A stretch of 64,000 nt of DNA from an uncultured Naasia sp. (GCA_913778905.1 CAJYYA010000011.1:1-64000), one strand, 5' to 3'; shown: positions 23,450 through 37,195, counted from the stretch's first letter. Notes: a model not told the origin generated them from the letters alone. Program-made: numbers and translations.

Positions 23450-24577
23450 TCATCCCGCCGCAGCCAACTGCAGCGACACCAACCGGTCGTCCCCGGCCCG
23501 CGGGGAGCGCCCGGTGTTGTTCGTCAGCACCCACAGCGTCCCGTCCGGCGCGGCAACGGCATCCCGAACGCGCCCGAGGTCGTCGAGCACGACGGTGTCG
23601 TCCGCCGCGCCGCTCGCGTCCTGCACCATCCAGAGCCGCTCCCCGCCGAGTCCGGCGACGAACAGCGTCGACCCGACCGCCGCGATCCCACTCGGGCTCG
23701 ACTCATCGGTCGTCCACTGGATCAGCGGATTCACGAATCGATCGTCCTCGCCGACGCCTTCGACCTCGGGCCACCCATAATTCGAGCCCGGCTCGATGCG
23801 GTTGAGCTCGTCCCAGGTGTTCTGCCCGAACTCCGCGGCGTACATCGTTCCGTCCTCGGTCCACGCGACACCCTGGGGGTTGCGGTGACCGAGCGACCAC
23901 ACCGCTGATCCGGGCGTCGGGTTGTCGTCCGGCACCTCGCCTCCGGGTGTGAGCCGCAGGATCTTCCCGCTCAGCGAGCCGGCATCCTGCGAACGCTCGG
24001 GCACTCCCGCGTCCCCCGTCGTCACGTAGAGCATCCCGTCGGGCCCGAACGCGAGCCGCCCGCCGTTGTGGGTGCGCGCCTTCGCGATCCCGTCGATGAT
24101 CGTCTCCGGTTCGCCGAGCGAGATCGCCCCGGGCTCGCCGCCGAGCGGCATCCGGATGACGCGGTTGTCGCTCTCGGTGGTCGTGTACGCGTAGAGCCAG
24201 TCGCCCGCGCCGCTGTCCGTGCCGGGCAGCACCGCCAGTCCGAGCAGGCCGCCTTCGCCCCCGGGCACGACCCCCGGCACGGCGCCGACTTCGCGGGCTT
24301 TCCCATCCGCGGTCAGCTCGATCACCAGCGCGGTGTCGCGCTCCGAGACCAGCGCGGACCCGTTCTCGAGTGGCACGACCGACCACGGCAGCTGCAGCGA
24401 CGTCGCCAATTCGGTCCGCTCACCCGTCGGCGCGACCGCGCCGAGCGGAGTCGCGGACGCCCCTGCGCTCGAAGACGCCTGCGCAGGTCGGGGCGAGGCG
24501 GCGCGTTCCGACGGGGCCGAACATCCGGCGAGCAGCAGAGCACCGACGGCGGCGAGTGACAGAGCGGGAAGCTTCAT
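23450..24577 (-). CDS. PQQ-dependent sugar dehydrogenase-like lipoprotein (glucose/sorbosone dehydrogenase family)
   Basis: A 375-residue exported lipoprotein: signal sequence MKLPALSLAAVGALLLAGC with the lipobox cysteine at residue 19, then a Ser/Ala linker and a six-bladed beta-propeller of the GSDH family. Signatures are LQLPWSVVPLENGSALVSER, GEGGLLGLAV, KARTHNGGRLAFGPDGMLYV, GDAGVPERSQD and LGHRNPQGVAW. Such proteins oxidise aldose sugars with PQQ, but many actinobacterial members have no known substrate or PQQ supply. ATG 24577 is used because it gives the cleanest lipoprotein signal; an in-frame GTG lies 9 bp upstream. Confidence 0.85.
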   Translation of the reverse strand: MKLPALSLAAVGALLLAGCSAPSERAASPRPAQASSSAGASATPLGAVAPTGERTELATSLQLPWSVVPLENGSALVSERDTALVIELTADGKAREVGAVPGVVPGGEGGLLGLAVLPGTDSGAGDWLYAYTTTESDNRVIRMPLGGEPGAISLGEPETIIDGIAKARTHNGGRLAFGPDGMLYVTTGDAGVPERSQDAGSLSGKILRLTPGGEVPDDNPTPGSAVWSLGHRNPQGVAWTEDGTMYAAEFGQNTWDELNRIEPGSNYGWPEVEGVGEDDRFVNPLIQWTTDESSPSGIAAVGSTLFVAGLGGERLWMVQDASGAADDTVVLDDLGRVRDAVAAPDGTLWVLTNNTGRSPRAGDDRLVSLQLAAAG

Positions 24578-24640
24578 GCCCTCCACGGTCGCACTCGCCC
24601 CTGAGTTTCAGACCCGCGGACCACGGATCCTCAGCCCTCC

Positions 24641-24728
24641 CTGACCGAATGAAGGAGAAACTGCTCTGCTTCGCCCCGGATCGGCATGAATGTGTGAATC
24701 ACCCCCGGTTTCTCCTTCATTTGGTCAG
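24641..24728. repeat. variant palindromic element related to the TGCAGGA family (copy D)
   Basis: CTGACCGAATGAAGGAGAAA (24641-24660) and its inverse at 24709-24728 match at 19 of 20 positions across a 48-bp loop. The ends follow the same plan as the TGCAGGA family (CTGAnC, [GA]AATG, nAGGA) but carry TGAAGGAGAAA instead of TGCAGGA, one module per arm. It lies between two minus-strand genes, not at a convergent junction. Confidence 0.75.
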
Positions 24729-24761
24729 GCGCCGTCATGACTAGGGAGCGGGAGGGGTGGG

Positions 24762-25694
24762 TCAGCCGCGGGGGACTTGGAAGATGCCGCGGGACGGCAA
24801 GGGGGAGGGGACCGCCGAGGCATCGGTCACCACCGAGGCGCCCGCGATGAACTCGCTCAGCTCACGGCCCGCCACGACCTTGGCGGGGTGCGGGCCTGCG
24901 GCCAGCAGGCGCGGCAACCATTGGATGGGCAGCTCGGTCGGGGACGCGATGAGCACGATGTTGCCGAAGCGGCGGCCCTTGAGGATCTGAGTCTCCGCGA
25001 GCGCGGCGACGTCGCCGAATACGGCCTCCAACGTCGCGGCCTGCCCGCGGGCGAAGGCCAGGCCGGGGCCGTCGGCCACATTGACGGCGACGATGCCGCG
25101 CGGCCCGAGGAGGGAGGCGACCTTGCGGTAGAACTCGACCGTCGTCACGTGCGCGGGGATGCGGGCACCGCTGAAGACGTCGACGACGACCAGATCGACC
25201 GAGCCGACGAGCGCCGGCGGCAGGGAGTCGAGTCGCTCCCGGGCATCGCCGTTCCGGATGCGGATCTGCGCATCCCGCGGCAGCGGCAGGTGCTCGCGCA
25301 CGAAGTCGACCAGCTGCTGCTCGAGCTCGACGACCTGTTGCCGCGAGCCGGGCCGCGTGGCATGCACGTAGCGGGGGAGCGTCAGCGCGCCGGCCCCGAG
25401 GTGCACGGCAGTGATGGCCTCGCCCTCGTCGCCGATGAGATCGATGACGTTGCCGATGCGCTGGATGTACTCGAATCCGAGCGACGTCGGATCGGACAGG
25501 TCGACCTGCGACTGGGGAGTGCCGTCGACGACGAGTGTCGACATCCCGGGCCGGAAGCGGTCGAGTTCGAGGACGATCTCCTCACCGCCCGCGAGTTTCG
25601 AGCGGGCGATCACGCGATCATCGCGACGGGATTCGGCCATGCCGTCCATCTTCGCAGGCGACCCGCTCCTCACCGGTCGGCGCCCGTCAGACAT
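24762..25694 (-). CDS. spermidine synthase-like methyltransferase-fold protein
   Basis: A 310-residue protein of the polyamine-synthase/methyltransferase superfamily. The Rossmann part shows VHLGAGALTLPRYVHATRPG (nucleotide-binding loop), QQVVELEQQLVDFVREHLPL, RNGDARERL and DLVVVDVFSGARIPAHV. Actinobacterial proteins like this are annotated as spermidine synthase, but substrate residues cannot be confirmed and the true reaction is uncertain. Starts at 25694, 25649 and 25640 are all possible; none has a strong ribosome-binding site. It is divergent from rpoB. Confidence 0.72.
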   Translation of the reverse strand: MSDGRRPVRSGSPAKMDGMAESRRDDRVIARSKLAGGEEIVLELDRFRPGMSTLVVDGTPQSQVDLSDPTSLGFEYIQRIGNVIDLIGDEGEAITAVHLGAGALTLPRYVHATRPGSRQQVVELEQQLVDFVREHLPLPRDAQIRIRNGDARERLDSLPPALVGSVDLVVVDVFSGARIPAHVTTVEFYRKVASLLGPRGIVAVNVADGPGLAFARGQAATLEAVFGDVAALAETQILKGRRFGNIVLIASPTELPIQWLPRLLAAGPHPAKVVAGRELSEFIAGASVVTDASAVPSPLPSRGIFQVPRG

Positions 25695-25824
25695 GCCCTG
25701 GATCAGGCGAAACGCGGGAGAGGATGCTCAGGAGTACGGCCGAACGGCTCGCCGCCGCGAGACCTGACAGTGAGGGGACGGGCCGCGTTATACCCGAGGA
25801 GCGGGAACCGGTCAAGCTCGGCGC

Positions 25825-25853
25825 TGGACATGGGCGCAGAAGGGGCATACACT
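25825..25853 (+). promoter_or_regulatory. probable rpoBC promoter
   Basis: TGGACA (25825-25830) and TACACT (25848-25853) are separated by exactly 17 bp, a good housekeeping-sigma promoter. It would give an rpoB leader of about 285 nt. A weaker second candidate is TTCACC (25958-25963) with TATAAC (25981-25986), also 17 bp apart. The 450-bp gap 25695-26144 holds no other recognised gene or repeat. Confidence 0.55.
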
Positions 25854-26144
25854 ATCCCCTTGCGCTTCCTTGTCCTCTGCGGTGCCTCGCGCGTCGCGGA
25901 AGGACACAGACATCTACGCCTTCATATTGCGGTCGGCCGTCGTTGCGTCCAGGCCCCTTCACCCGTTGATTCCTGGTCACTATAACGACGCGTCTGGGTA
26001 GGTAGCTGAGGTCCGAAAACAGCCACGCGTCGCCCGATGAAGATCGGCCGGCCCAAGCGTTTCCGGATCCTCGCCTCACACACAAGGCACACCGTTCGTC
26101 ATACGACACCGCCCGCACCGAAACGGGCACCGGAGGTTATTTCC

Positions 26145-29100
26145 TTGGCTGCTGCGAACAACGCATCGTCCACCACTCCCAAGAACGGCCGCAACGCCTC
26201 GCGGCTCTCCTTCGCGAAGATCACCGACACCCTCACGGTTCCGGATCTCCTCGCGCTTCAGACGGAGAGCTTCGACTGGCTGGTCGGCTCCGACGCGTGG
26301 AAGGAACGTGTCGCCGAAGGTGAGGCCCAGGGCCGCACCGACCTCCCCACCCGCAGCGGACTCGACGAGATCTTCGAGGAGATCTCCCCGATCGAGGACC
26401 TCGCGGAGACCATGCAGCTCTCCTTCACCAACCCGTTCCTGGAGGAGAAGAAGTACACGCTCGACGAGTGCAAGGAGCGCGGCAAGACCTACGCCGCCCC
26501 GCTGTACGTCGAGGCCGAGTTCATGAACCACCTCACCGGTGAGATCAAGACCCAGACGGTCTTCATGGGCGACTTCCCGCTCATGACCGACAAGGGAACC
26601 TTCATCATCAACGGCACCGAGCGCGTCGTCGTGTCGCAGCTCGTCCGTTCGCCCGGTGTCTACTTCGACCGCGCCCAGGAGAAGACGTCCGACAAGGACA
26701 TCTACTCGGCCCGCATCATCCCGAGCCGCGGTGCCTGGCTCGAGTTCGAGATCGACAAGCGCGACCAGGTCGGCGTCCGCATCGACCGCAAGCGCAAGCA
26801 GAGCGTCACCGTGTTCCTCAAGGCCCTCGGCCTGACGAGCGAGGAGATCCTCGAGCACTTCGCCGGATACGCGTCCATCGAGGCGACCCTCGAGAAGGAC
26901 AACATCCTCACGAAGGAAGAGGCGCTCAAGGACATCTACCGCAAGCTGCGCCCGGGCGAGCAGGTCGCCGCCGAGGCCGCGCGTGCGCTGCTCGACAACT
27001 TCTACTTCAACAGCAAGCGCTACGACCTCGCCAAGGTCGGCCGTTACAAGATCAACCGCAAGCTGGGCCTCGACTCCGCCCTCACCGATTCGGTGCTGAC
27101 GGTCGAGGACATCATCGGCACGATCAAGTACCTGGTCGCGCTGCACGACAACCGCACCACGCTGAACGGCATGCGCGACGGCTCGCCCGTCGAGCTCCGC
27201 CTCGACGTGGACGACATCGACCACTTCGGCAACCGTCGCATCCGCGCGGTCGGCGAGCTGATCCAGAACCAGGTCCGCACCGGTCTGTCCCGCATGGAGC
27301 GCGTCGTCCGCGAGCGCATGACCACGCAGGACATCGAGGCGATCACGCCGCAGACCCTGATCAACGTGCGCCCCGTCGTCGCCGCGATCAAGGAGTTCTT
27401 CGGAACCAGCCAGCTGTCGCAGTTCATGGACCAGAACAACCCGCTCGCGGGTCTGACCCACAAGCGTCGCCTCTCCGCGCTGGGCCCCGGTGGTCTGTCG
27501 CGTGAACGAGCCGGCGTCGAGGTCCGTGACGTCCACCCCTCGCACTACGGCCGCATGTGCCCGATCGAGACCCCGGAAGGCCCGAACATCGGCCTCATCG
27601 GTTCGCTCGCGTCGTTCGCGCGGATCAACTCCTTCGGCTTCATCGAGACCCCGTACCGCAAGGTCGTCGACGGCCGGGTCACCGACCAGATCGATTACCT
27701 GACCGCGAGCGAGGAGGACGAGTTCCTCGTCGCCCAGGCCAACGCGCCCCTGACGAAGGACTTCCACTTCGCCGAGGACCAGGTCCTCGTACGCCCCAAG
27801 GGCGGTGAGGTGGAGCTCGTCGACAAGGCGCGCGTCCACTACATGGACGTCTCGCCCCGTCAGATGGTCTCGGTCGCGACCTCGCTCATCCCGTTCCTCG
27901 AGCACGACGACGCGAACCGCGCCCTCATGGGTGCGAACATGCAGCGTCAGGCCGTGCCTCTGCTCCGCAGCGACTCGCCGCTGGTCGGAACCGGTATGGA
28001 GGGCTACACCGCCATCGACGCGGGTGACGTGGTCACCGCGGACGCCGCCGGTGTCGTCGCCGAGGTGTCGGCCGACGTCGTCACCATCCAGCTCGACGAG
28101 GGTGGGACGCAGAGCTACTACCTGCGCAAGTTCGACCGCTCGAACCAGGGCACCAGCTACAACCACCGCGTGATCGTCGACGCCGGCGAGCGCGTGGAGG
28201 TCGGCCAGGTCCTGGCGGACGGCCCCGCGACGCAGGACGGCGAGCTCGCGCTCGGTAAGAACCTGCTCGTCGCGTTCATGCCGTGGGAGGGTCACAACTT
28301 CGAGGACGCGATCATCCTCAGCCAGAACCTGGTGAAGGACGACGTCCTCTCCTCGATCCACATCGAGGAGTACGAGGTCGACGCCCGTGACACCAAGCTG
28401 GGCAAGGAGGAGATCACCCGCGACCTCCCCAACGTCAGCCCCGAGCTGCTCGCCGACCTCGACGAGCGCGGCATCATCCGCATCGGTGCCGAGGTCCGCC
28501 CCGGCGACATCCTCGTCGGCAAGGTCATGCCCAAGGGCGAGACCGAGCTGAGCGCCGAGGAGCGTCTGCTCCGCGCGATCTTCAACGAGAAGAGCCGCGA
28601 GGTCCGCGACACCTCCCTCAAGGTGCCTCACGGTGAGGCCGGCACGATCATCGCCGTCAAGGAGTTCTCGGCCGAGAACGACGACGAGCTCGGCTCGGGC
28701 GTCAACCAGCGCGTGGTCGTCTACATCGCCCAGAAGCGCAAGATCACCGAGGGTGACAAGCTCGCCGGCCGTCACGGCAACAAGGGCGTCATCTCGAAGA
28801 TCCTGCCCGTCGAGGACATGCCGTTCCTCGCCGACGGAACCCCCGTCGACGTGGTCCTGAACCCGCTGGGCATCCCCGGCCGCATGAACTTCGGCCAGGT
28901 GCTCGAGACCCACCTCGGTTGGGCCGCCAAGCAGGGCTGGAAGGTCGAAGGATCGCCCAGCTGGGCGAAGCGCCTCCCCGCCGCCGCTCACGAGGCCGCT
29001 CCCGGCACCAAGGTCGCCACCCCGGTGTTCGACGGTGCTCTGGAAGAGGAGATCGCAGGTCTGCTCGACTCGACCACGCTGAACCGCGACGGAGAGCGTC

Positions 29101-29633
29101 TCATCGGCTCCTCCGGCAAGGCGCAGCTGTTCGACGGTCGTTCCGGCGAGCCCTTCCCGGACCCGGTGTCGGTCGGCTACATGTACATCCTGAAGCTGCA
29201 CCACCTCGTGGACGACAAGATCCACGCGCGCTCCACCGGCCCGTACTCGATGATCACGCAGCAGCCGCTGGGTGGTAAGGCTCAGTTCGGTGGCCAGCGC
29301 TTCGGTGAGATGGAGGTGTGGGCCCTCGAGGCCTACGGCGCCGCGTACGCGCTGCAGGAGCTCCTGACGATCAAGTCCGACGACATCCTCGGCCGTGTGA
29401 AGGTCTACGAGGCGATCGTCAAGGGCGAGAACATCCAGGAGCCCGGCATCCCCGAGAGCTTCAAGGTCCTCATCAAGGAGATGCAGTCGCTGTGCCTGAA
29501 CGTCGAGGTCCTCTCGGCCGACGGGACCACGGTCAGCCTCCGCGACACGGACGACGAGGTCTTCCGCGCCGCTGAAGAGCTCGGCATCAACATCTCCTCG
29601 CGCTTCGAGTCGTCGTCCATCGACGACATCTGA
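26145..29633 (+). CDS. rpoB: DNA-directed RNA polymerase beta subunit
   Basis: A 1162-residue RNA polymerase beta subunit. The rifampicin-binding cluster is residues 420-446 ([20 protein letters not shown], then [11 protein letters not shown]), with the rifampicin-critical Asp429, His439 and Ser444 in their sensitive form. The TTG at 26145-26147 is chosen as start: GGAGGT (26132-26137) lies 7 nt upstream and the product then begins [15 protein letters not shown], as in related actinobacteria; the open frame 36 codons further upstream has no support. It is followed 52 bp later by rpoC, with an intervening AGGAAAGAAG site. The beta subunit forms part of the active-site cleft and the DNA/RNA channel. 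Confidence 0.98.
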   Translation: MAAANNASSTTPKNGRNASRLSFAKITDTLTVPDLLALQTESFDWLVGSDAWKERVAEGEAQGRTDLPTRSGLDEIFEEISPIEDLAETMQLSFTNPFLEEKKYTLDECKERGKTYAAPLYVEAEFMNHLTGEIKTQTVFMGDFPLMTDKGTFIINGTERVVVSQLVRSPGVYFDRAQEKTSDKDIYSARIIPSRGAWLEFEIDKRDQVGVRIDRKRKQSVTVFLKALGLTSEEILEHFAGYASIEATLEKDNILTKEEALKDIYRKLRPGEQVAAEAARALLDNFYFNSKRYDLAKVGRYKINRKLGLDSALTDSVLTVEDIIGTIKYLVALHDNRTTLNGMRDGSPVELRLDVDDIDHFGNRRIRAVGELIQNQVRTGLSRMERVVRERMTTQDIEAITPQTLINVRPVVAAIKEFFGTSQLSQFMDQNNPLAGLTHKRRLSALGPGGLSRERAGVEVRDVHPSHYGRMCPIETPEGPNIGLIGSLASFARINSFGFIETPYRKVVDGRVTDQIDYLTASEEDEFLVAQANAPLTKDFHFAEDQVLVRPKGGEVELVDKARVHYMDVSPRQMVSVATSLIPFLEHDDANRALMGANMQRQAVPLLRSDSPLVGTGMEGYTAIDAGDVVTADAAGVVAEVSADVVTIQLDEGGTQSYYLRKFDRSNQGTSYNHRVIVDAGERVEVGQVLADGPATQDGELALGKNLLVAFMPWEGHNFEDAIILSQNLVKDDVLSSIHIEEYEVDARDTKLGKEEITRDLPNVSPELLADLDERGIIRIGAEVRPGDILVGKVMPKGETELSAEERLLRAIFNEKSREVRDTSLKVPHGEAGTIIAVKEFSAENDDELGSGVNQRVVVYIAQKRKITEGDKLAGRHGNKGVISKILPVEDMPFLADGTPVDVVLNPLGIPGRMNFGQVLETHLGWAAKQGWKVEGSPSWAKRLPAAAHEAAPGTKVATPVFDGALEEEIAGLLDSTTLNRDGERLIGSSGKAQLFDGRSGEPFPDPVSVGYMYILKLHHLVDDKIHARSTGPYSMITQQPLGGKAQFGGQRFGEMEVWALEAYGAAYALQELLTIKSDDILGRVKVYEAIVKGENIQEPGIPESFKVLIKEMQSLCLNVEVLSADGTTVSLRDTDDEVFRAAEELGINISSRFESSSIDDI

Positions 29634-29685
29634 TCCGCAGCCGTTTAGTAACGCTTTTTCATACGAAACGTAGGAAAGAAGAACA

Positions 29686-33567
<3,882 letters not shown>

Positions 33568-33580
33568 TAGCTGACACGAC

Positions 33581-33630
33581 GAGAGGCCCCGCCCCGCTGC
33601 TTCGGCAGTGGGGCGGGGCCTCTCTCGTTG
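33581..33630 (+). terminator. rpoBC operon terminator
   Basis: Twenty-base arms (33581-33600 and 33605-33624, starting GAGAGGCCCCGCCCC) pair at 19 positions with a TTCG tetraloop. It begins 14 bp after the rpoC stop. Confidence 0.92.
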
Positions 33631-33656
33631 TGCGGTGCTCGGCGGCCCGGCTCGCC

Positions 33657-33804
33657 GAACAAATGCAGGAGACGGAAAAACAAACGCAGGAGACGGCGGG
33701 GAAGTCCGACTCGAGAAGCCCGATTCTCCGCGGGATAGGGGCGGTCAGTCCTGCAATCGGCGCCGGACATCCTGCATTCGTTTCTCCGGTTCCTGCATTT
33801 GTTC
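33657..33804. repeat. TGCAGGA-module palindromic element, copy C
   Basis: The left arm has ATGCAGGA at 33663 and ACGCAGGA at 33684 (21-bp step); the right arm has TCCTGCAA at 33749 and TCCTGCAT at 33770 and 33791 (21-bp steps). The ends GAACAAATGCAGGA (33657-33670) and its inverse (33791-33804) pair perfectly over 14 bp. It lies after the rpoC terminator, between converging rpoC and the MFS gene. Confidence 0.87.
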
Positions 33805-33827
33805 AGCAGGCGGGCGTGACAGGGCGG

Positions 33828-35477
33828 TCAGGAGGCAGGAGCCGGGTCCCTGCGGCGGCTCCGGGTGCCGGCTGCTGCGGGGGCGGATGAGCGGAGGCGG
33901 AGGGTGGCGCCGAGGCCCAGGAGGAGGAAGCCCGCCGCGGTGAAGGCGGAGTAGCGGGTCGCGTCGCTGAACGCCTCGCGGGCGGCGGACGCGACCTCGG
34001 GACTCTGCGCTTCGAGCGCGGGGATGGCCGCGCCCGCGGACTGGACGACCACGTTCACGACCTGGTCGCGTTGGGTCGCGGGAACGCCGTCGGCGTCGAG
34101 CTGTGAGCCGAGTACGGCGCCGGTCGAGGTGAAGAGCACCGTGCCGAGGATCGCGATGCCGAGGGCGGAGCCGATCTGACGGAAGGTGCTCTGAGTGCCG
34201 GATCCCTGGCCACCGAGGTCGGCGGGCACGTCGGCGAGCACGACGCCCGTGAGCTGCGCCGTCGCGAGCCCGACGCCGATGCCGTAGACGAACAGGAACG
34301 GGACGATGGCCCACCACGGGGTCGTGGTGCCGACGACCAGGCCGATGCCGGCGACGCCGACGAGCTCTGCCGCGAGGCCCGCGCGCACGATGGCGACGGG
34401 CGATACCTTCCCGCTCGCCGCGCCCGCTATCCCACTCGCGAAGAAGGAGCCGACCGCGAGGGCGAGCAGCACGAATCCGGTCTGCAGGGCGTCGTAGCCG
34501 AGCACGTTCTGCAACCAGAGCGGGAGCGACAGGATGATGCCGAACTCGCCGAGGGAGACGATGAGCGCCGCGATGTTGCCGTTGCGGAACGAGCCGATCC
34601 TGAACAGGCCGAAGGCGAGCAGCGTCGGCTTGCCCGTCCGTTCGCGTCGAACACCCCGCACAATGAAGGCGATGAGTCCGACGACTGACACGGCGAATGC
34701 GACGGGCACGGGGGAGAGGTCGAACGGCCAGGTCCAGGAGCCGACCGTGAGCGGCTCGTCGACGAGCCACCAGCCGAGGGTGCGCCCCTCGATGAGACCG
34801 AAGACGAGCGTGAGGCTGGTCACCACCGACAGTGCGGCGCCGCCCCAGTCGATCCGACCGACCGCGGCACGTGCGCGGGACGGATCGACGAACAGGAACA
34901 GGCCGACGAGGATGAGGATGCCGAGGGGCGGGTTGATCCCGAACGCCCACCGCCATGAGTAGTAGGTGGTGAGGAATCCGCCGAGGAGAGGGCCGACGGC
35001 CACCATCCCGCCGATCGTCGAGCCCCACACGGCGAAGGCGATGCCGCGCTCGCGGCCCGTGAAGGTCGCGTTGATGAGCGAGAGGGTGGTCGGAAGCACC
35101 ATGGCTCCGCCCACGCCCTGCAGAATGCGCGACGCGATGAGGAGATCCCCGGTGGGAGCGAGTGCTGCCAGGATCGAGGCGATCGAGAAGATCGCGACAC
35201 CGAGCATGAGCACCCGTCGTCGACCGAACCGGTCCGCGAGGGCCCCGAAGACCAGCAGGAACGACGCGAACACGAGCGTGTAGCTCTCCTGGACCCACTG
35301 GACCTCGGACGAGCTGATGCCCAGGTCGTCGACGATCGACGGCACCGCCACGTTGACGATCGTGGAATCGACGATGATGAGCGCGACGGCGAGGCTGATG
35401 GCGAGCAGGCCGAACCAGCGGCGTCGTGATCCGCCGACCTGTTTCGTCTCGGCCCCCGTGACCTGCGACCCGGTCAT
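33828..35477 (-). CDS. MFS drug exporter, DHA2 (EmrB/QacA) type
   Basis: A 549-residue, probably 14-helix major facilitator. Motif A is visible (GALADRFGRRRVLMLG), as are the helix-1 VDSTIVNVAVPSIVDDLG signature of DHA2 exporters, the GVGGAMVLPTTLSLI antiporter-type segment and the WRWAFGINPPLG loop. It probably exports toxic compounds by proton antiport. The ATG at 35475-35477 overlaps the stop of the upstream TspO-like gene (ATGA), so the two are coupled. The operon is divergent from a MarR regulator, which suggests drug- or phenolic-responsive control. Confidence 0.9.
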   Translation of the reverse strand: MTGSQVTGAETKQVGGSRRRWFGLLAISLAVALIIVDSTIVNVAVPSIVDDLGISSSEVQWVQESYTLVFASFLLVFGALADRFGRRRVLMLGVAIFSIASILAALAPTGDLLIASRILQGVGGAMVLPTTLSLINATFTGRERGIAFAVWGSTIGGMVAVGPLLGGFLTTYYSWRWAFGINPPLGILILVGLFLFVDPSRARAAVGRIDWGGAALSVVTSLTLVFGLIEGRTLGWWLVDEPLTVGSWTWPFDLSPVPVAFAVSVVGLIAFIVRGVRRERTGKPTLLAFGLFRIGSFRNGNIAALIVSLGEFGIILSLPLWLQNVLGYDALQTGFVLLALAVGSFFASGIAGAASGKVSPVAIVRAGLAAELVGVAGIGLVVGTTTPWWAIVPFLFVYGIGVGLATAQLTGVVLADVPADLGGQGSGTQSTFRQIGSALGIAILGTVLFTSTGAVLGSQLDADGVPATQRDQVVNVVVQSAGAAIPALEAQSPEVASAAREAFSDATRYSAFTAAGFLLLGLGATLRLRSSAPAAAGTRSRRRDPAPAS

Positions 35478-36298
35478 GCCCGGCCCGATCGAGGTGCGGT
35501 CCACCCGGCGCGAGAGCGTGCCACGACCACGGTGGCGATCACGAGCGCTACTGCGATGAGGGCGGCCACGGCGGTCGGGGTGGAGAAGAGCGGACCGGTG
35601 AGCCGGGCGGCGGCGATCCAGGCGAGTCCCCACGAGGAGGCGAGCGCGGGGGCGAGCCGGCCACGACCCCGCACAGCGGTGAGCGCCGCGATGACCCCTG
35701 CAACGAGCGACAGAGTGACGCCCCACGCCTCAGGGGCGAGGCCGAACCCGGTGAAGCCCGATGCCGTCAGCAGCGCCGCGATGTTGGCGACGGTCGCGAC
35801 GGTCACCCAACCCAGGTAGAGGCCGATGGTGCCATCGGTGATGACGGCGTCCACGCGGCTGGTCGGACGGTGCGCGAGCGCCCGGAAGAATGCCCAGACG
35901 AGGACGGCGAGCAGTGCCGCGATGATGGGCACGCTCAGGGGGAGCGCATCGAACTGGATGCTGAGGATCCACGCCGCATTGAGGACGAGCGAAAGAGCGA
36001 CCGGGTAGCCGAGAGCGCGGTGACGCTCGGCGGATCGCTGCGCGGGCAGCAGCTGCCAGACGGCGTAGGCGATGAGTCCGGTGTAGATGACGCTCCAGAT
36101 GGCGAACGCGGGTCCGCCGGGCGCGACCTGGGTGGAGCTGGCGCTCAGGGCGCCGCCTGCCGCTTCGGCGATGGGAGTGCCACCGGCGGCTCCCGACCCG
36201 ATGAAGGAGCCGGTGAGAGCGATGATCGCGCTCACTGCCACGGTGGCCTGGCGCACCGTGTCGGCTCCGGGGCTCCTGGTCACAGCGAGCGTGGACAT
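35474..36298 (-). CDS. TspO/MBR-like membrane protein
   Basis: A 274-residue hydrophobic protein with about eight membrane segments. The first half resembles tryptophan-rich sensory (TspO/MBR) proteins: GGPAFAIWSVIYTGLIAYAV, LSLVLNAAWILSIQFDALPL and GLYLGWVTVATVANIAALL. It is longer than classic five-helix TspO (about 160 residues), with an added C-terminal membrane region. A GGAGGT site lies 4 nt before the ATG. It is the first gene of a two-gene operon with the MFS exporter and is divergent from marR, so it likely shares the same inducer. Function is inferred only broadly. Confidence 0.72.
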   Translation of the reverse strand: MSTLAVTRSPGADTVRQATVAVSAIIALTGSFIGSGAAGGTPIAEAAGGALSASSTQVAPGGPAFAIWSVIYTGLIAYAVWQLLPAQRSAERHRALGYPVALSLVLNAAWILSIQFDALPLSVPIIAALLAVLVWAFFRALAHRPTSRVDAVITDGTIGLYLGWVTVATVANIAALLTASGFTGFGLAPEAWGVTLSLVAGVIAALTAVRGRGRLAPALASSWGLAWIAAARLTGPLFSTPTAVAALIAVALVIATVVVARSRAGWTAPRSGRA

Positions 36299-36337
36299 GA
36301 CGACCTCCAGAATGGGTTCGAGAAGCTGAGGTGGATT

Positions 36338-36355
36338 TACTCAGCCGGCTGACTA
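36338..36355. promoter_or_regulatory. MarR-type operator in the divergent region
   Basis: TACTCAGCCGGCTGACTA contains the perfect 12-bp palindrome TCAGCCGGCTGA (36341-36352), with partial symmetry beyond. It lies between the divergent TspO-like and MarR genes, close to both promoters. It is a likely binding site for the MarR protein. Confidence 0.65.
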
Positions 36356-36369
36356 TCGGGAACGGTAGT

Positions 36370-36375
36370 TACCGT
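36370..36375 (+). promoter_or_regulatory. -10 element of leaderless marR transcript
   Basis: TACCGT lies exactly 6 bp before the GTG at 36382, the same spacing as for the gene at 16020. There is no Shine-Dalgarno site, which supports this start codon. Confidence 0.5.
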
Positions 36376-36381
36376 AGTCGT

Positions 36382-36816
36382 GTGACGGCTGAGAATGGGA
36401 TCGACACCTGGCCCACGGGGCGCTTGCTGTCCATGGCGGCGCGTGCCGTCGAGCATGCCTGGTATGCACGTCTCGAAGAGGTCGGCCTGAGTCACGCCGG
36501 TCTCGTCGTGCTCGATCTGCTCGCAGGCGGCCCGCAGAGTCAGGTGGATCTCGCTGCCGGTGCTCGTGTCCAGGTGCAGACGATGTCGCGCACTCTGGCG
36601 CGACTGGAGCGAGACGGCCTGGTGGAACGCGTACGCGACGGTTCGGATGCGCGGCGCCGACTGGTCTCGCGGACTCAGGAGGGGACGAGGGCATGGAATG
36701 CCGCCAAGACCCTCGAGACCGAGCTGTTCCCGGCGGGAGTGGACGACGTCGCTCTGCGGACGAGCCTGCTCGCCGTCATGGCTTCGATGCCGCGCGACGC
36801 CGCCGGGCGGGGTTGA
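36382..36816 (+). CDS. MarR-family transcriptional regulator
   Basis: A 144-residue winged helix-turn-helix repressor. The DNA-binding part is GGPQSQVDLAAGARVQVQTM followed by SRTLARLERDGLVERVRDGS and the wing DARRRLVSRTQEG. The GTG start gives MTAENGIDTWPTGRLLSMAA, a normal MarR N-terminus, and is supported by the leaderless promoter. It probably represses itself and the divergent TspO-like/MFS operon through the palindrome at 36338-36355, responding to a small hydrophobic ligand. Confidence 0.87.
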   Translation: MTAENGIDTWPTGRLLSMAARAVEHAWYARLEEVGLSHAGLVVLDLLAGGPQSQVDLAAGARVQVQTMSRTLARLERDGLVERVRDGSDARRRLVSRTQEGTRAWNAAKTLETELFPAGVDDVALRTSLLAVMASMPRDAAGRG

Positions 36817-36835
36817 TCGAAAGATAGGGAAATGC

Positions 36836-36854
36836 CACCCCTATTAGGGATATC
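36836..36854 (+). repeat. direct repeat, left copy
   Basis: CACCCCTATTAGGGATATC; the right copy at 37196-37214 is identical at 17 of 19 positions and lies exactly 360 bp away. The inner ATTAGGGATATC is identical in both. A related sequence ATCAGGGAGATATC precedes the ATG of the small ORF at 36943. The repeats bracket that ORF in an AT-richer stretch. Confidence 0.7.
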
Positions 36855-36942
36855 CGAATTCGGAAAAGCGCAATTATCTTCTTAATCACGGCGTAAGCGG
36901 TTCTGGGGAATCGTCGACTAAGCGCCTATCAGGGAGATATCA

Positions 36943-37161
36943 ATGTCGATCCTCATCGAGAAATTCACGGCGGGAGTGCCGGCCCGCTCCGGCGCGTCGT
37001 CGCTCTGCTGGCCATCTCAATCGGCCCTCGTCTGGCAATCGCCCACGCGTGGCTCCATCGTGGCGTTGGACGCCGCGGACGCCTTCGCCGCTCTGTTGCA
37101 CCGCCGCATCATGGCCGAATCAGTCCGGATCGAACGCGCCGTCCGCGATTCGCGCGACTGA
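36943..37161 (+). CDS. small hypothetical protein between marR and the pilus locus
   Basis: A 72-residue predicted protein with no recognised family. AGGGAG lies about 7 nt before the ATG. The C-terminal half looks helical and amphipathic (DAADAFAALLHRRIMAESVR) and there is no membrane segment. Codon third positions are GC-rich, as in its neighbours, although the flanking DNA is AT-richer. It is bracketed by the 19-bp direct repeats, which may be promoter elements or boundaries of a small inserted unit. Existence of the protein is plausible, not proven. Confidence 0.5.
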   Translation: MSILIEKFTAGVPARSGASSLCWPSQSALVWQSPTRGSIVALDAADAFAALLHRRIMAESVRIERAVRDSRD

Positions 37162-37195
37162 CATTCGGGGTACAACGTGTCCTCATTTGCACTGA

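Noticed and set aside
27402-27482. Rifampicin-resistance change in RpoB (Ala435 where some bacteria have Ser)
   Set aside because: Position 435 is variable among sensitive bacteria; the main resistance positions (Asp429, His439, Ser444) are wild type.
33657-33804. CRISPR array, suggested by repeated 8-mers at regular spacing
   Set aside because: The repeated units are far too short (about 8 bp), occur in inverted arms and have 12-13 bp gaps; no cas genes are present.
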